Assembly: GCA_964352675.1 (NCBI GenBank)
Contig: CAYGSN010000007.1
Span: 1 to 64,000, forward strand
Length of the DNA stretch: 64,000 nt
Reading direction: 5' to 3'
DNA from: CAYGSN01 sp964352675
GTDB taxonomy: Bacteria > Pseudomonadota > Alphaproteobacteria > Micavibrionales > Micavibrionaceae
The notes beneath the pieces were generated by a model that saw only the letters and a program-made list of their open reading frames with translations, had not been told where the DNA came from and searched no databases. Within the stretch, counting starts at the first letter, position 1, and each line of letters begins with the position of its first letter. The position numbers were made by a program, and so were the translations under genes. This document shows positions 1-8,666 of the stretch, piece by piece.

Positions 1-1982
1 GGCCGGACAAGGTCCGCCTGATGCAGGAAAACTGGATCGGTAAATCCAAAGGCCTGCAGTTCAAATGGGACATTATTGCTCCAAAGGACGCGACGGCGTC
101 CTCGGCCAACAATTCGGCCGGCAAATCTATAGAAGTCTTCACCACCCGCCCGGACACCTTCTTTGGCGCTTCCTTCCTCGCCCTCGCGCCCGATCACCCG
201 ATGAGCGAAAAACTGGCTAGCGGCAAAGACGGATTCGAAGCATTTATAAAACAATGCCAGTCGGTTGGCACCTCCGAAGAAGCCATCGCCCAGGCCGACA
301 AACTCGGCTTTGATACCGGCTATAAGGCCACACACCCGCTCTTGGGCCGCGAAGTGCCCATCTATGTTGCCAACTTCATCCTGATGGATTACGGGACGGG
401 AGCGGTCTTCGGCGTCCCCGCGCACGACCAGCGCGATTTGGATTTCGCCAATAAATACGATTTGCCGGTCCTGCCCGTCGTCATCCCAGAAGAGGAAGAC
501 CCTAAAAGCTTCACTGTTGGAAAAGAGGCCTATACCGGCCCCGGCGCTCTGGCCAATTCTGAATTTCTGGATGGTCTCAGCGTTGATAAGGCCAAATTCG
601 AAATGATCAAGCGCTGCGAGGCCAATGAAACCGGCTTCGGCACAACCCAATACCGCCTGCGCGATTGGGGCGTTTCACGCCAGCGCTACTGGGGCTGCCC
701 GATCCCGATTATTTATTGCGAGGATTGCGGCGCGGTCCCCGTCCCGGCCGACCAGCTCCCCGTTACCCTGCCTGAGGATGTCAGCTTCGATAAACCCGGC
801 AACCCGCTGGACCATCATCCCACATGGAAAAATGTGGACTGCCCGACATGCGCCAAGCCCGCTTGCCGTGAAACCGATACCTTTGACACCTTCTTTGAAT
901 CCAGCTGGTATCAGTTCCGCTATTGCGATCCGCACAACACCGATCTGCCTGTCTCCAAAGAAAAGGCCAATTACTGGATGAAAAACGGCGATACCGTGAA
1001 CCAATATATCGGCGGGATTGAACATGCCGTCCTGCACCTGCTTTATGCGCGGTTCTTTACCAAAGCCATGCGCGATTGCGGCTATGTCGACTGCGACGAG
1101 CCGTTCATGGGGCTGTTCACGCAGGGCATGGTGACACATCAGACCTTTAAGGATAAAGCGGGCAAATGGTTATTCCCCACCGAAGTTGTGGCCGCCGCAG
1201 GGGATGTCGTCAAGGCCGATTCAGGAGAGCCTGTCGTTGTCGGCCGCATTGAGAAAATGTCCAAATCCAAACGCAATGTCGTCGCGCCCGAAGAAATCTC
1301 CGAAGCCTACGGCATTGATGCCGCCCGCCTGTTCCTCGTGTCCGACTCTCCGCCGGAGCGTGATGTGGAATGGACCGAGGCGGGGATTGAGGGCTCCTGG
1401 CGCTATATCAATAAAATCCACCGCATGATGTTAGAAGCCAAAGATTTACTCAGCCCCGGCGAAGCACCAAAACCTGAAAGCCTGAGCGACGGGGCGTTTA
1501 CTCTGCGCCGCGCCGCGCATCAGGCTGCCTACGGTGTCGCCCATGACATTGAAAACGTCCATATGAACAAGGCGGTGGCACGCATCCGCACACTGTCCAA
1601 TGACATCGCCGCCTTTAAGCCCAAAAACGATGAAGATGGCTGGGTCCTGCGCGAAGCTCTGGAATTCCTGATCAAGATCATGAACCCGGTGATGCCGCAT
1701 CTGGCCGAGGAGCTTTGGTCTACTCTTGGCTACACCTCTCTGTTGACCGAGGAAAACTGGCCACAAACAGAAGAGGAAATGCTGAAAGCCGATACGATCA
1801 CCATCGGTGTGCAGGTCAACGGCAAGGTCCGCGCTTCCATCACATTGGCGGCCGATGCTGATCAGAAAATCGCCGAAGACGTAGCCCTGTCCGAACCAAA
1901 CGTCCAACGCGCGATGGAAGGCAAAACCCTGCGTAAATTTATCTATGTGCCCGGTAAAATCGTCAATGTGGTGGCAGGATGA
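1..1982 (+). CDS. leuS: Leucyl-tRNA synthetase, C-terminal part (5' end outside window)
   Basis: Class I aminoacyl-tRNA synthetase that charges tRNA-Leu in the cytoplasm. The reading frame is open from base 3, so the N-terminal catalytic part including HIGH lies upstream of the window. What is present: the sequence QENWIGKSKG leading into the CP1 editing domain (TTRPDTFFGASF and YGTGAVFGVPAHDQRD), the family signature FFESSWYQFRYCDP, GGIEHAVLHLLYARF, the catalytic KMSKSKRN loop near base 1254, the anticodon-binding helical domain and the C-terminal tail (VNGKVR). The stop codon overlaps the lptE start as ATGA, so the two genes are translationally coupled. leuS next to lptE and holA is a common proteobacterial arrangement. 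Confidence 0.98.
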   Translation, partial: PDKVRLMQENWIGKSKGLQFKWDIIAPKDATASSANNSAGKSIEVFTTRPDTFFGASFLALAPDHPMSEKLASGKDGFEAFIKQCQSVGTSEEAIAQADKLGFDTGYKATHPLLGREVPIYVANFILMDYGTGAVFGVPAHDQRDLDFANKYDLPVLPVVIPEEEDPKSFTVGKEAYTGPGALANSEFLDGLSVDKAKFEMIKRCEANETGFGTTQYRLRDWGVSRQRYWGCPIPIIYCEDCGAVPVPADQLPVTLPEDVSFDKPGNPLDHHPTWKNVDCPTCAKPACRETDTFDTFFESSWYQFRYCDPHNTDLPVSKEKANYWMKNGDTVNQYIGGIEHAVLHLLYARFFTKAMRDCGYVDCDEPFMGLFTQGMVTHQTFKDKAGKWLFPTEVVAAAGDVVKADSGEPVVVGRIEKMSKSKRNVVAPEEISEAYGIDAARLFLVSDSPPERDVEWTEAGIEGSWRYINKIHRMMLEAKDLLSPGEAPKPESLSDGAFTLRRAAHQAAYGVAHDIENVHMNKAVARIRTLSNDIAAFKPKNDEDGWVLREALEFLIKIMNPVMPHLAEELWSTLGYTSLLTEENWPQTEEEMLKADTITIGVQVNGKVRASITLAADADQKIAEDVALSEPNVQRAMEGKTLRKFIYVPGKIVNVVAG

Positions 1983-2482
1983 AATACGCCCTTATAATAT
2001 TCCTGAGCCTTCTTTCGCTGACCGCTTGCGGATTTCACCCTGTTTACGGCGTGAACAAATACACGCCAGTCGGTGTGGAATCAAAACTTGCCCAAACCTC
2101 CATCGGCAACATCCCCGACCGGGAAGGTCAATATCTGCGCAACGCACTGATCGACCGGTTTTACCGCGAGGGTCGGCCAGATGATCCCGTTTACAGCCTG
2201 AATGTCTCGCCACTGGAAGAAACAAAAACCGATCTGGATATTACAACCACATCCGATGCCACCCGCGGCCAGCTGCGGATTGCCACAACCATCACATTGA
2301 ATCACAGGGCCACAGGGGAAAAAGTACTACAACGCAACCTCAGCGCCTATACCAGCTACAACATCATTGCCAGCGAATTCGCCACGCGCGTTTCCGAGGA
2401 CAACGCCCGGCTGAACGCGATTAACGATCTGGCCCGGCAAATCGAAACGCAACTGACTCTGTACTTCAAACGCGATTTGTAA
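1979..2482 (+). CDS. lptE: LPS-assembly lipoprotein LptE
   Basis: Outer-membrane lipoprotein that plugs the LptD barrel and helps deliver lipopolysaccharide to the outer leaflet. The 167-residue product starts with a lipoprotein signal peptide ending in a clear lipobox (SLTAC, followed by GFHPVYG), and this CGFHPVYG opening is typical of the family. The rest is a mixed alpha/beta domain with no other recognisable motif. The start overlaps the leuS stop by four bases. In many proteobacteria lptE is followed directly by holA; here about 5 kb of unrelated genes lie between them. Confidence 0.9.
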   Translation: MKYALIIFLSLLSLTACGFHPVYGVNKYTPVGVESKLAQTSIGNIPDREGQYLRNALIDRFYREGRPDDPVYSLNVSPLEETKTDLDITTTSDATRGQLRIATTITLNHRATGEKVLQRNLSAYTSYNIIASEFATRVSEDNARLNAINDLARQIETQLTLYFKRDL

Positions 2483-2550
2483 TATAAAGTGTAATATCCG
2501 TAATATATAAATACGTGCCTGAGGTTTTTCAGGCCACTGAGAGCGTACTC

Positions 2551-3612
2551 ATGTCGTTTCTGCGTAACATACACAGACTTGCCGCACAAAAAGGCAAGGA
2601 TGGCCAATATTTCGATGCCGGGGATCTTGGGATATATCTCGACAGCCTGAATGCCACTTCGCCCAATGAACGGGCCCAAGGCATTTTTGACGTGTGGTGT
2701 GTATTACGTGACTGCACGGAAACCCATTCCGTCAATGCCGGTGAAAGAGAGAGAAACAGACCACAGAACATAAAAATGGCCCGCAGCGGTGTAGAAATCC
2801 TGTGCCGCATGCTCGGCGATCCCGACCGGCTTATTAAAGAAACCGTTGTCAGCAAGCTGATAGAACTGGGCTATGACAGGGATGCAGAAAACCCGAAAAA
2901 TAATGCCGACCCGATTGCAAAAAAAATTCGAGATTTTCTCATGGATATCGACGAATCCCTTATCTCCAAAATCTGCGCCGTTCTTGATGTGGAGGCCGCC
3001 GGAGACAACTATGTCGCAGAGCGTCTGGTCCAAGCGGAAATTATACAAACCGCCCCGCCTTCCCGGAAAGCCGCGCAGGAAGATACCGGGCCTTATCCGC
3101 TCAACCCGTTTGAACACATTCTGCTGGTTTTTTTCAAAGAACATGAAAGAAACCTGAGGAGCGATGACCCGCACAAGCGCCTGCAGGGCTACAAGGCCGT
3201 CATGGACACACTTGCGAATATAGGGAAGGTTAAAGCCTGGCGGTCTCTCACAAAGAAAGAGATAGAGCCGACAAGACGGCTTATACATGAAGGCACAAGG
3301 CTCCTTGCCGCAATGCTCCATGACCCGGTTAAAACAAACCGCGATCAGGCTGCCATGGATCTCATCGATATTCATTACGGGCCGGAGCCTGTCAACAAGG
3401 AAGACCCGAGCATCGATAAGGAAGAGATAGACTCGGAAGAACGGATATTGCTGATCCGCTGCGCGCTCGATAGCCCTTACGATCAGAGCTTGATCAAAGT
3501 AGCGCTAAGCAATGCGGCAGCGGACGACCATACATCCCTGGCCTATCATCTGCTGCAGGACCAGCTTCACCCTCCGGCCGACGAAAATGCGCCGCGCGCC
3601 GAAGCTGGCTGA
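2551..3612 (+). CDS. Unrecognised helical protein with an internal duplication
   Basis: 353 residues from the ATG at 2551, which has a GAGAG stretch about eight bases upstream; an in-frame GTG at 2515 is possible but has no ribosome-binding site. No known domain is recognised. The two halves resemble each other: in the first half SPNERAQGIFDVW and SGVEILCRMLGDP, in the second DPHKRLQGYKAVM and EGTRLLAAMLHDP, each followed by a similar helical tail. This looks like an old internal tandem duplication giving an alpha-helical, HEAT-like solenoid. No signal peptide or membrane segment is visible, so it is probably cytoplasmic. It lies between lptE and holA, with two other small helical genes further on (6174 and 6710). 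The function is unknown. Confidence 0.75.
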   Translation: MSFLRNIHRLAAQKGKDGQYFDAGDLGIYLDSLNATSPNERAQGIFDVWCVLRDCTETHSVNAGERERNRPQNIKMARSGVEILCRMLGDPDRLIKETVVSKLIELGYDRDAENPKNNADPIAKKIRDFLMDIDESLISKICAVLDVEAAGDNYVAERLVQAEIIQTAPPSRKAAQEDTGPYPLNPFEHILLVFFKEHERNLRSDDPHKRLQGYKAVMDTLANIGKVKAWRSLTKKEIEPTRRLIHEGTRLLAAMLHDPVKTNRDQAAMDLIDIHYGPEPVNKEDPSIDKEEIDSEERILLIRCALDSPYDQSLIKVALSNAAADDHTSLAYHLLQDQLHPPADENAPRAEAG

Positions 3613-3649
3613 AAAATGGCATTTCGCAACAAAATTACCCGAAAAAAGT

Positions 3650-3679
3650 TTGACAACGCGTCACCGATTTTACTATAAC
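3650..3679 (+). promoter_or_regulatory. Strong sigma-70-type promoter
   Basis: A perfect -35 hexamer TTGACA at 3650-3655 and a -10 hexamer TATAAC at 3674-3679 are separated by 18 bases. The predicted start of transcription is around 3686. There is no coding sequence for about 250 bases downstream, and the transcript would begin with the structured segment described at 3686-3848. Confidence 0.7.
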
Positions 3680-3685
3680 CAAATT

Positions 3686-3848
3686 ATCAGGAGCAATTCT
3701 GATCGCGGCATTTGATGGTCTAGCTTGCACCGCGTTATCAAAGCTAAAGCGCCACAGCAACAACAAGGCCCTTGAATACAGGCTTTCCCGCTGTGGTTTC
3801 CACAACTTGGATACCGCGCGGAAGGCGAGTTTTCTGAAGGGCTTTTTT
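3686..3848 (+). ncRNA. Candidate structured small RNA or attenuator leader
   Basis: The segment runs from a strong promoter to a terminator-like hairpin and holds no credible gene. Visible stems: ATCAG (3686-3690) with CTGAT (3699-3703); CGCGG (3704-3708) with CCGCG (3730-3734); TAGCTT (3721-3726) with AAGCTA (3741-3746); and a three-tiered 3' hairpin ending in six T. CCACAGC at 3752-3758 could pair with GCTGTGG at 3790-3796, which would break the terminator hairpin. The segment could therefore be a free small RNA or a leader that controls the gene at 3936. It does not match any RNA family I can recall. The pairings are seen directly; the function is inference. Confidence 0.5.
3768..3848 (+). 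terminator. Rho-independent terminator-like hairpin
   Basis: Outer stem GCCCTT (3768-3773) with AAGGGC (3837-3842), middle stem GCTTTCC (3782-3788) with GGAAGGC (3820-3826), and apical hairpin TGTGG-TTT-CCACA (3792-3804), followed immediately by TTTTTT at 3843-3848. Confidence 0.6.
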
Positions 3849-3935
3849 ATTTCCCCGATAAAACATTTCTTCCACCGGTTTAAAACAAAAAACCCGCATC
3901 GCGCTTGTGATGCACAAAGCAAAAGGAAGAAAATA

Positions 3936-4313
3936 ATGACGACCACAACAACACCAAAAACCCATGATGTTTCTGTAACATTCGGAGAAGCCAACGTATC
4001 CGCAAGAGTCGATGGAATTGAACTTGGCGCAGCCATTACCAATACCGATGACCTTGATGCAGATTGCCTACAGGCTGCAATTACACAAGCCCTAGAAGGG
4101 CAGAGCGTTCGCACTTTTTCACAAGGGACGGGAATTGTTTCTTTTGAAGCCCAAAAAGGCAGACTGTTCAATGCCCCGCGCTGCCTTGGGCCGGCCTTCC
4201 TTGCTTCTGTTATCACTGCAGTAAAAGATCAGGCAACAACCGCCAAGGTTCCGCTTTATCAAGGGCCTTTCGGATCAGGCATCACAAACCATCTTGCAAT
4301 TCAGGTACGCTAA
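3936..4313 (+). CDS. Small hypothetical protein
   Basis: 125 residues from the ATG at 3936, chosen because AAAGGAAG lies seven to fourteen bases upstream; the frame stays open further upstream through the predicted RNA segment but without a ribosome-binding site. The product is Thr-rich at the start and otherwise soluble, with no signal peptide, membrane segment or motif I recognise. It follows the candidate leader RNA by 87 bases and could be controlled by it. The function is unknown. Confidence 0.6.
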   Translation: MTTTTTPKTHDVSVTFGEANVSARVDGIELGAAITNTDDLDADCLQAAITQALEGQSVRTFSQGTGIVSFEAQKGRLFNAPRCLGPAFLASVITAVKDQATTAKVPLYQGPFGSGITNHLAIQVR

Positions 4314-4329
4314 GGGGCATTATCGAAAA

Positions 4330-4524
4330 ATGACAGAGCAAAAAGATGAAATAAACAATACAGGCACAGGGTGCCCCAACTACCTGAGAACAACGGTTGT
4401 TCCGGTGTGGAAGAGAGCAGACGCAACCAAAGACACTGCTCCCCCCGCCGATGCGACGAAAAACGTGCAGGACCGCGATGAACCTGCGCCCTGGACATTA
4501 GCCCGCTACGCCATCCTTGGCTAA
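4330..4524 (+). CDS. Possible very small protein
   Basis: 64 residues from the ATG at 4330, with AAGGGG about a dozen bases upstream. It starts 16 bases after the preceding gene and ends just before a strong terminator, so it could be the last gene of that transcript. The composition is hydrophilic and rich in Ala, Thr and Pro, with no recognisable family. It may not be a real gene. Confidence 0.35.
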   Translation: MTEQKDEINNTGTGCPNYLRTTVVPVWKRADATKDTAPPADATKNVQDRDEPAPWTLARYAILG

Positions 4525-4547
4525 AGCAACGCCGTGCCTTAACAACA

Positions 4548-4594
4548 AAATCCGCCCCGCGCATGTCAAACGCATACCGGGGCGGATTTATTTT
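4548..4594 (+). terminator. Strong rho-independent terminator
   Basis: A perfect 12-base inverted repeat, AAATCCGCCCCG at 4548-4559 and CGGGGCGGATTT at 4578-4589, with an 18-base loop, followed by ATTTT. It separates the small genes upstream from the ligase-like gene at 4659. Confidence 0.85.
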
Positions 4595-4658
4595 GCTTTC
4601 CGGATAAAATGTCCTAAATAATGTGGTTTGAACCCTAAAAAGGAAAGCAACACCGCTC

Positions 4659-6110
4659 GTGTCAGACGTCAACAATCAGAACCACACACCCGTCAATTCG
4701 ATCGACGACATTCTCCACACCTATGCCGGGGCCGGTGATGACATGAAAACCGGCGTGGAGGTGGAGCTGAGCTACTTCAATCCGGACAGCACCGATCTCG
4801 CCATGATGTCGCCGGACCAGAACAAAGCAGCCATGGATGCCGTAAACGCCCTGATTGACGGCAACTTCACCCGGAATGAGCCGACCAGTGACGTGCTGGA
4901 GGTCGCCTCAACCGCCTGCCGCTTTGACAATCTGAAGGATGTGCTGCGCGATATCCAGCACAAGATCGATACGCTCAGCACCGAAGCCGCAAAGCTGGGA
5001 CTGAAGCGCTCTTTCTTTTCCGAGCTTCCGGATAAAACTGCTGAAGAGCTGCTTGATAACCTCATCGGAATTCCGCGCTATGCCGCTTTTTGGGGTCCGC
5101 CACGCAAAGATATGTGGGATATCGCCGTCTATTTCGCCGTGTGCAAATCCAACCAGGTGTCGGTGAGCTACCGCGATCCGGCGCATATGCTGGACAATAT
5201 TCGCCGCCTGTATTTCCTTGCCCCGTTCCTGTTCATGATCACCGATAATTCTTCCCTGTTTAATCAGGGAAAACGGTTTTCCGGGCATCTGGGCATGCAT
5301 CACCGCGCCGCGCTCAAATCCCGCGGGACCGTCCCGCCCTACATCATTACCGCCAAAAACGGTGATGAGTATCTGCGCAACCATATCGACAACGTGATGA
5401 ACAACCCGCTTTTCGTATATTACGATCTGGAAGGCGAGCTACAGCGCTTGCCGTCCGGCGAGTGGATCACGTTCAACCAGCTTAAAGAAAAAGGGCTGGG
5501 CACCGCCACCAACTATTTTTTTGCCGAAAGCATTCTCTGGCCGGATGTGAAAATCGCCGCGCTGAAAGATGCACAGGAACAAGTCTATAATCACCGTTAC
5601 GAGGCGCGCATGCTGGGCGTGGGCATTCACCAGCACCAAAGCGCGATGATGATTATCACCGCCCTTGCCTTCGATCAGAATTTCGCCGATCGGGTGAATA
5701 ACCTGCTCAGGGAGTTCGGTTTTTGCCCTCATGAGCCGACCGCCTGCGCCGGACGGCTCTACAAAGCCTATGACGATGCCCGCCAGCATGGCGGAAAGTT
5801 CATGGATATCGCCTATGGCATCCGCTCAATGCTTGAATTTGGCAAAAAATTCGCAGATTTGCTGGAGCGCGCTTTTGACGGGCGCGGCTTTGAGAAAGAG
5901 CTGGAGCCGATCACACAGATCTGCCGCACTGGCTGCACCGATGCAAAGGTTAACCGCATTCTGTTCCCCACGCTGGAAGATGCGCTGGCGCAGCAACGCG
6001 ATTACGACCCGGCGATCTTTAAAGACCCCAACAAAAACCTGGCCATGATCTACGACAAAGAACTGGTCGCCTCCGGTCACGCAAACTGCGCGCGCAGAAA
6101 CGCAGCCTGA
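4659..6110 (+). CDS. Glutamate-cysteine ligase-like (carboxylate-amine ligase superfamily) enzyme
   Basis: 483 residues from a GTG start preceded by AGGAAAG. The early GVEVELSYF segment is the kind of Glu-containing strand that binds metal-ATP in glutamate-cysteine ligases. FWGPPRKDMWDI, SNQVSVSYRDP and the GIHQHQS stretch suggest the same fold. If so, it would ligate a carboxylate to an amine, possibly the first step of glutathione synthesis or a related peptide bond. The family assignment rests on motif recognition only, and substrate specificity cannot be read. It has its own transcription unit, between a strong terminator upstream and a gap downstream. A ChaC-like glutathione-degrading enzyme occurs elsewhere in this window (29304), which would fit glutathione metabolism. 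Confidence 0.5.
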   Translation: MSDVNNQNHTPVNSIDDILHTYAGAGDDMKTGVEVELSYFNPDSTDLAMMSPDQNKAAMDAVNALIDGNFTRNEPTSDVLEVASTACRFDNLKDVLRDIQHKIDTLSTEAAKLGLKRSFFSELPDKTAEELLDNLIGIPRYAAFWGPPRKDMWDIAVYFAVCKSNQVSVSYRDPAHMLDNIRRLYFLAPFLFMITDNSSLFNQGKRFSGHLGMHHRAALKSRGTVPPYIITAKNGDEYLRNHIDNVMNNPLFVYYDLEGELQRLPSGEWITFNQLKEKGLGTATNYFFAESILWPDVKIAALKDAQEQVYNHRYEARMLGVGIHQHQSAMMIITALAFDQNFADRVNNLLREFGFCPHEPTACAGRLYKAYDDARQHGGKFMDIAYGIRSMLEFGKKFADLLERAFDGRGFEKELEPITQICRTGCTDAKVNRILFPTLEDALAQQRDYDPAIFKDPNKNLAMIYDKELVASGHANCARRNAA

Positions 6111-6173
6111 TTTTCTCTTGCAAAGACATAAAAATATCTCTACATAACATCTCTCAAACACAAGAGAGATTTT

Positions 6174-6569
6174 ATGACGACTGCGGAAAATCCATTATTG
6201 GCAGAATTATTCGACGCTGAGGCTTCGGGGATCGAACAATTCGTGAACCAGCTCTTCCAGATCGTCAAGAGCGACCCATGCCCCAAAAAACGCACGGATA
6301 CCGTCGATGTCCTGACCCGCTACGCCCTGGGTACAGACAAAGCGGATATGGCGAAAAACATTGCCGATGGCCTGTTTACGCTTTTGGAGCCTGAGTCCGA
6401 TTCAGCCCTTCGTTTCAGCCTCTCAATGGCCTTGTCCCGCATCGCAACGGGAAAACCCGCGCTGAAAGATAAAATCCTGCAACAGTTACAGGGCTATTTC
6501 GCAAGACCCGGTACCGATCATTCCCACCGTACCGACACGCATGATGCCATCAGGCGCCTTTGCGAGTAA
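6174..6569 (+). CDS. Hypothetical small helical protein
   Basis: 131 residues; the ATG at 6174 follows AAGAGAGA at a proper distance. The protein appears wholly alpha-helical (repeated patterns such as DVLTRYALGTDKADM and LRFSLSMALSRIATG), reminiscent of HEAT or ARM repeats, and probably cytoplasmic. It may be related in fold to the HEAT-type gene at 6710, which follows after 140 bases. The function is unknown. Confidence 0.65.
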   Translation: MTTAENPLLAELFDAEASGIEQFVNQLFQIVKSDPCPKKRTDTVDVLTRYALGTDKADMAKNIADGLFTLLEPESDSALRFSLSMALSRIATGKPALKDKILQQLQGYFARPGTDHSHRTDTHDAIRRLCE

Positions 6570-6709
6570 TACAGGCGCTCTTCCATAAAAAATAGCATAT
6601 TATACAGAATTAACCCTTGCCTGAGCACCCACACTGCGCTAAGACGGAAGTGCAGTTTATAACGAAAGCGAAATTTGTATAAATTTCCCGCAATAATTAA
6701 TATACGGAC

Positions 6710-7519
6710 ATGGACTTACTGGTTACTTTCAAACAATTCGCCATGCGGGGCGTGAATAAGGCGCTGACCAGGCGTTTTAACGTATTTCACGACTCCCCGC
6801 TTAAGGAAAAGCGTGAGCGCGCATTGAACCGCGTCGTGCGCCTGGCCCGCATCCGCCCCAGCGTTGCGGAAATGGCGCTGGAAAAGCTACAGGCCAAATA
6901 CGATTCCGCACCGCCCGGATCGCGCTGCGACATGGGATTTGCCATGGCCTCCATCACCGCCAAATTTCCGCAATTCACCGACGATGTCTACAGCTTCATG
7001 CAGAACCGTCTGGACCATGATGATACTTCAATTTCCCGCTCGGCCATTCGCTCGCTGGGCCGCCTGGGTGAGCACCATCGCGACATCGCGCCGCAGATTA
7101 TGAGCGCCTTGTTCAAAGCAGTGGAAACCCGTCATAACCGCGGGCTATACGCCGTGAACGCGATTGGCAGAATTCTGGAATCCTATCCGCAGATCAGCCC
7201 CGCCGCACTGCTTATGGCCGAAGGGCTGACCCAGGACGGCAGCGATGCGCAAAAGCGCGGCGCAATCGCCGTCATGGACAAAATAGTTGCAAAAGGCCGC
7301 CCGGACGCAGAGACAATCAACGAAATTTGCCGCATTATCCACCCGCTTCTGGAATATGAAGATAAAGACTGCCCCGATAACATGCTGGAGAAAAACCGCC
7401 ACACGGTCAGCAACACGGCCTGGCGACTGATTAAATATATGCGTGAAAACAAAGGCGTGGCCGTCCAGCTCGAAGCAGCGCCTGACAAGGCAGCATCTGC
7501 AACACCCGCCGCCGGTTAA
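6710..7519 (+). CDS. HEAT-repeat-like protein
   Basis: 269 residues, almost entirely helical, with repeating units of about 40 residues. Units such as SISRSAIRSLGRLGEHH and GLYAVNAIGRILESYP show the Ala/Leu/Ile spacing typical of HEAT solenoids, which act as protein-binding scaffolds. The C-terminal tail is Ala/Pro-rich and probably disordered. No signal peptide is seen. It lies 52 bases upstream of holA on the same strand and may be cotranscribed with it. The partner is unknown. Confidence 0.7.
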   Translation: MDLLVTFKQFAMRGVNKALTRRFNVFHDSPLKEKRERALNRVVRLARIRPSVAEMALEKLQAKYDSAPPGSRCDMGFAMASITAKFPQFTDDVYSFMQNRLDHDDTSISRSAIRSLGRLGEHHRDIAPQIMSALFKAVETRHNRGLYAVNAIGRILESYPQISPAALLMAEGLTQDGSDAQKRGAIAVMDKIVAKGRPDAETINEICRIIHPLLEYEDKDCPDNMLEKNRHTVSNTAWRLIKYMRENKGVAVQLEAAPDKAASATPAAG

Positions 7520-7571
7520 AACGCACGTCATTTCCGTTGACACCGCACCCAACGTCTTTACCATCTACGGT

Positions 7572-8591
7572 ATGAAACTCACCTGGAAACAAATCGAACC
7601 TTTCGTTAAAAACCCGGACCCCGCCGCCCGCGTTATCCTGATATACGGTCCTGATTCCGGCCTGATGCGCGAGCGCGCTTCCGTGATTGGCAAAACCATG
7701 GTGGAGGACCTGAACGACCCGTTCAACGCTGTCACCCTGTCCACCGCCATCCTGGGCGACGATCCCGCGCGCCTGTCCGATGAGGCCAATGCCATGTCCA
7801 TGATGGGCGGCCGCCGCCTGATCCGCGTGGAAGATGCCAGCGACAAGCTCACCACACTCATTGCGGACTACCTTGCCGAACCCAACGACAATGCCCTGAT
7901 TATTCTGGAGGCCGGGGATCTCGGTCCGCGCTCCTCTCTACGCAAATTATGTGAGAAAGAACCGAACGCCGCCGCCCTGCCGTGCTATATCGAGGATGAG
8001 CGCGGCGTGGCACAAATCATCCGCACCACCGTGCAAGAAGCGAGCAAAAGCATTGACAACGATGCGGTGCAATTCCTGGCCGCCAATATTGCCGGGGACC
8101 GAGGCCGTGTACGCAGCGAGCTTTCAAAGCTCCTGCTCTATAAAGGCGCGGAGGCGGGGGCCATTACGCTGGAGGATGCTCGCGCCGCCTGCGGTGAGGC
8201 CGGGGATCAAAATCTCGATGACCTGATCTATAACGCGGCGGGAAACAATCCTGAAAACGCCCTGCGCATCTATAACCGCATGATGGAAGAGGACGTGCCG
8301 TTCATCGTCATCCTGCGCTCCCTGCAAAATCACTTCCGCCGCCTGCATTTGGTTAAAACCCTCATAGAGCAGGGGCAAAACGCCGATCAGGCGATGAAGG
8401 CGCTACAGCCCCCCGTCTTTTTCAAGCAGGCCGATGCCTTCCGGGCACAGGCAGGGCGCTGGTCCAGCAAAAACGCGCTCGGCGTACTCTCACGCTTGAT
8501 GGAAGTTGAAGCCGCGTGCAAACAAACCGGCGCGCCGACCGAAACCCTCTGCGCCCAGGCCGTTCTGGGCATCAGCCGGATGCGGGGTTAG
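7572..8591 (+). CDS. holA: DNA polymerase III delta subunit
   Basis: Clamp-loader subunit that opens the beta sliding clamp. The 339-residue length fits HolA (about 330-345). The start chosen is the ATG at 7572, because MKLTWKQIEPFV and then VILIYGPDSGLMRERA match the family opening; the frame extends upstream without similarity. Recognisable features are the degenerate P-loop region (YGPDSGLMRE), the phrase LIILEAGDLGPRSSLRKLCE, and the C-terminal helical collar with LQNHFRRLHLVK. The leuS-lptE-holA grouping supports the call. Confidence 0.92.
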   Translation: MKLTWKQIEPFVKNPDPAARVILIYGPDSGLMRERASVIGKTMVEDLNDPFNAVTLSTAILGDDPARLSDEANAMSMMGGRRLIRVEDASDKLTTLIADYLAEPNDNALIILEAGDLGPRSSLRKLCEKEPNAAALPCYIEDERGVAQIIRTTVQEASKSIDNDAVQFLAANIAGDRGRVRSELSKLLLYKGAEAGAITLEDARAACGEAGDQNLDDLIYNAAGNNPENALRIYNRMMEEDVPFIVILRSLQNHFRRLHLVKTLIEQGQNADQAMKALQPPVFFKQADAFRAQAGRWSSKNALGVLSRLMEVEAACKQTGAPTETLCAQAVLGISRMRG

Positions 8592-8666
8592 CCTTTAATA
8601 CTTCCAAAAAATTAGACATTTATTAACGTAACATGCCTTAATATAAGGAAACTTTATGAGGGGTTT

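Noticed and set aside
675..1139. Long open frame opposite leuS, and many similar antisense frames over mnmG, mnmE, aroE and the icm genes
   Set aside because: They overlap strongly supported genes, have no ribosome-binding site and no family resemblance; they result from GC-rich codon structure.
7335..7343. DnaA-box-like TTATCCACC
   Set aside because: One mismatch at the last position and located in the middle of a coding gene with no further boxes nearby.
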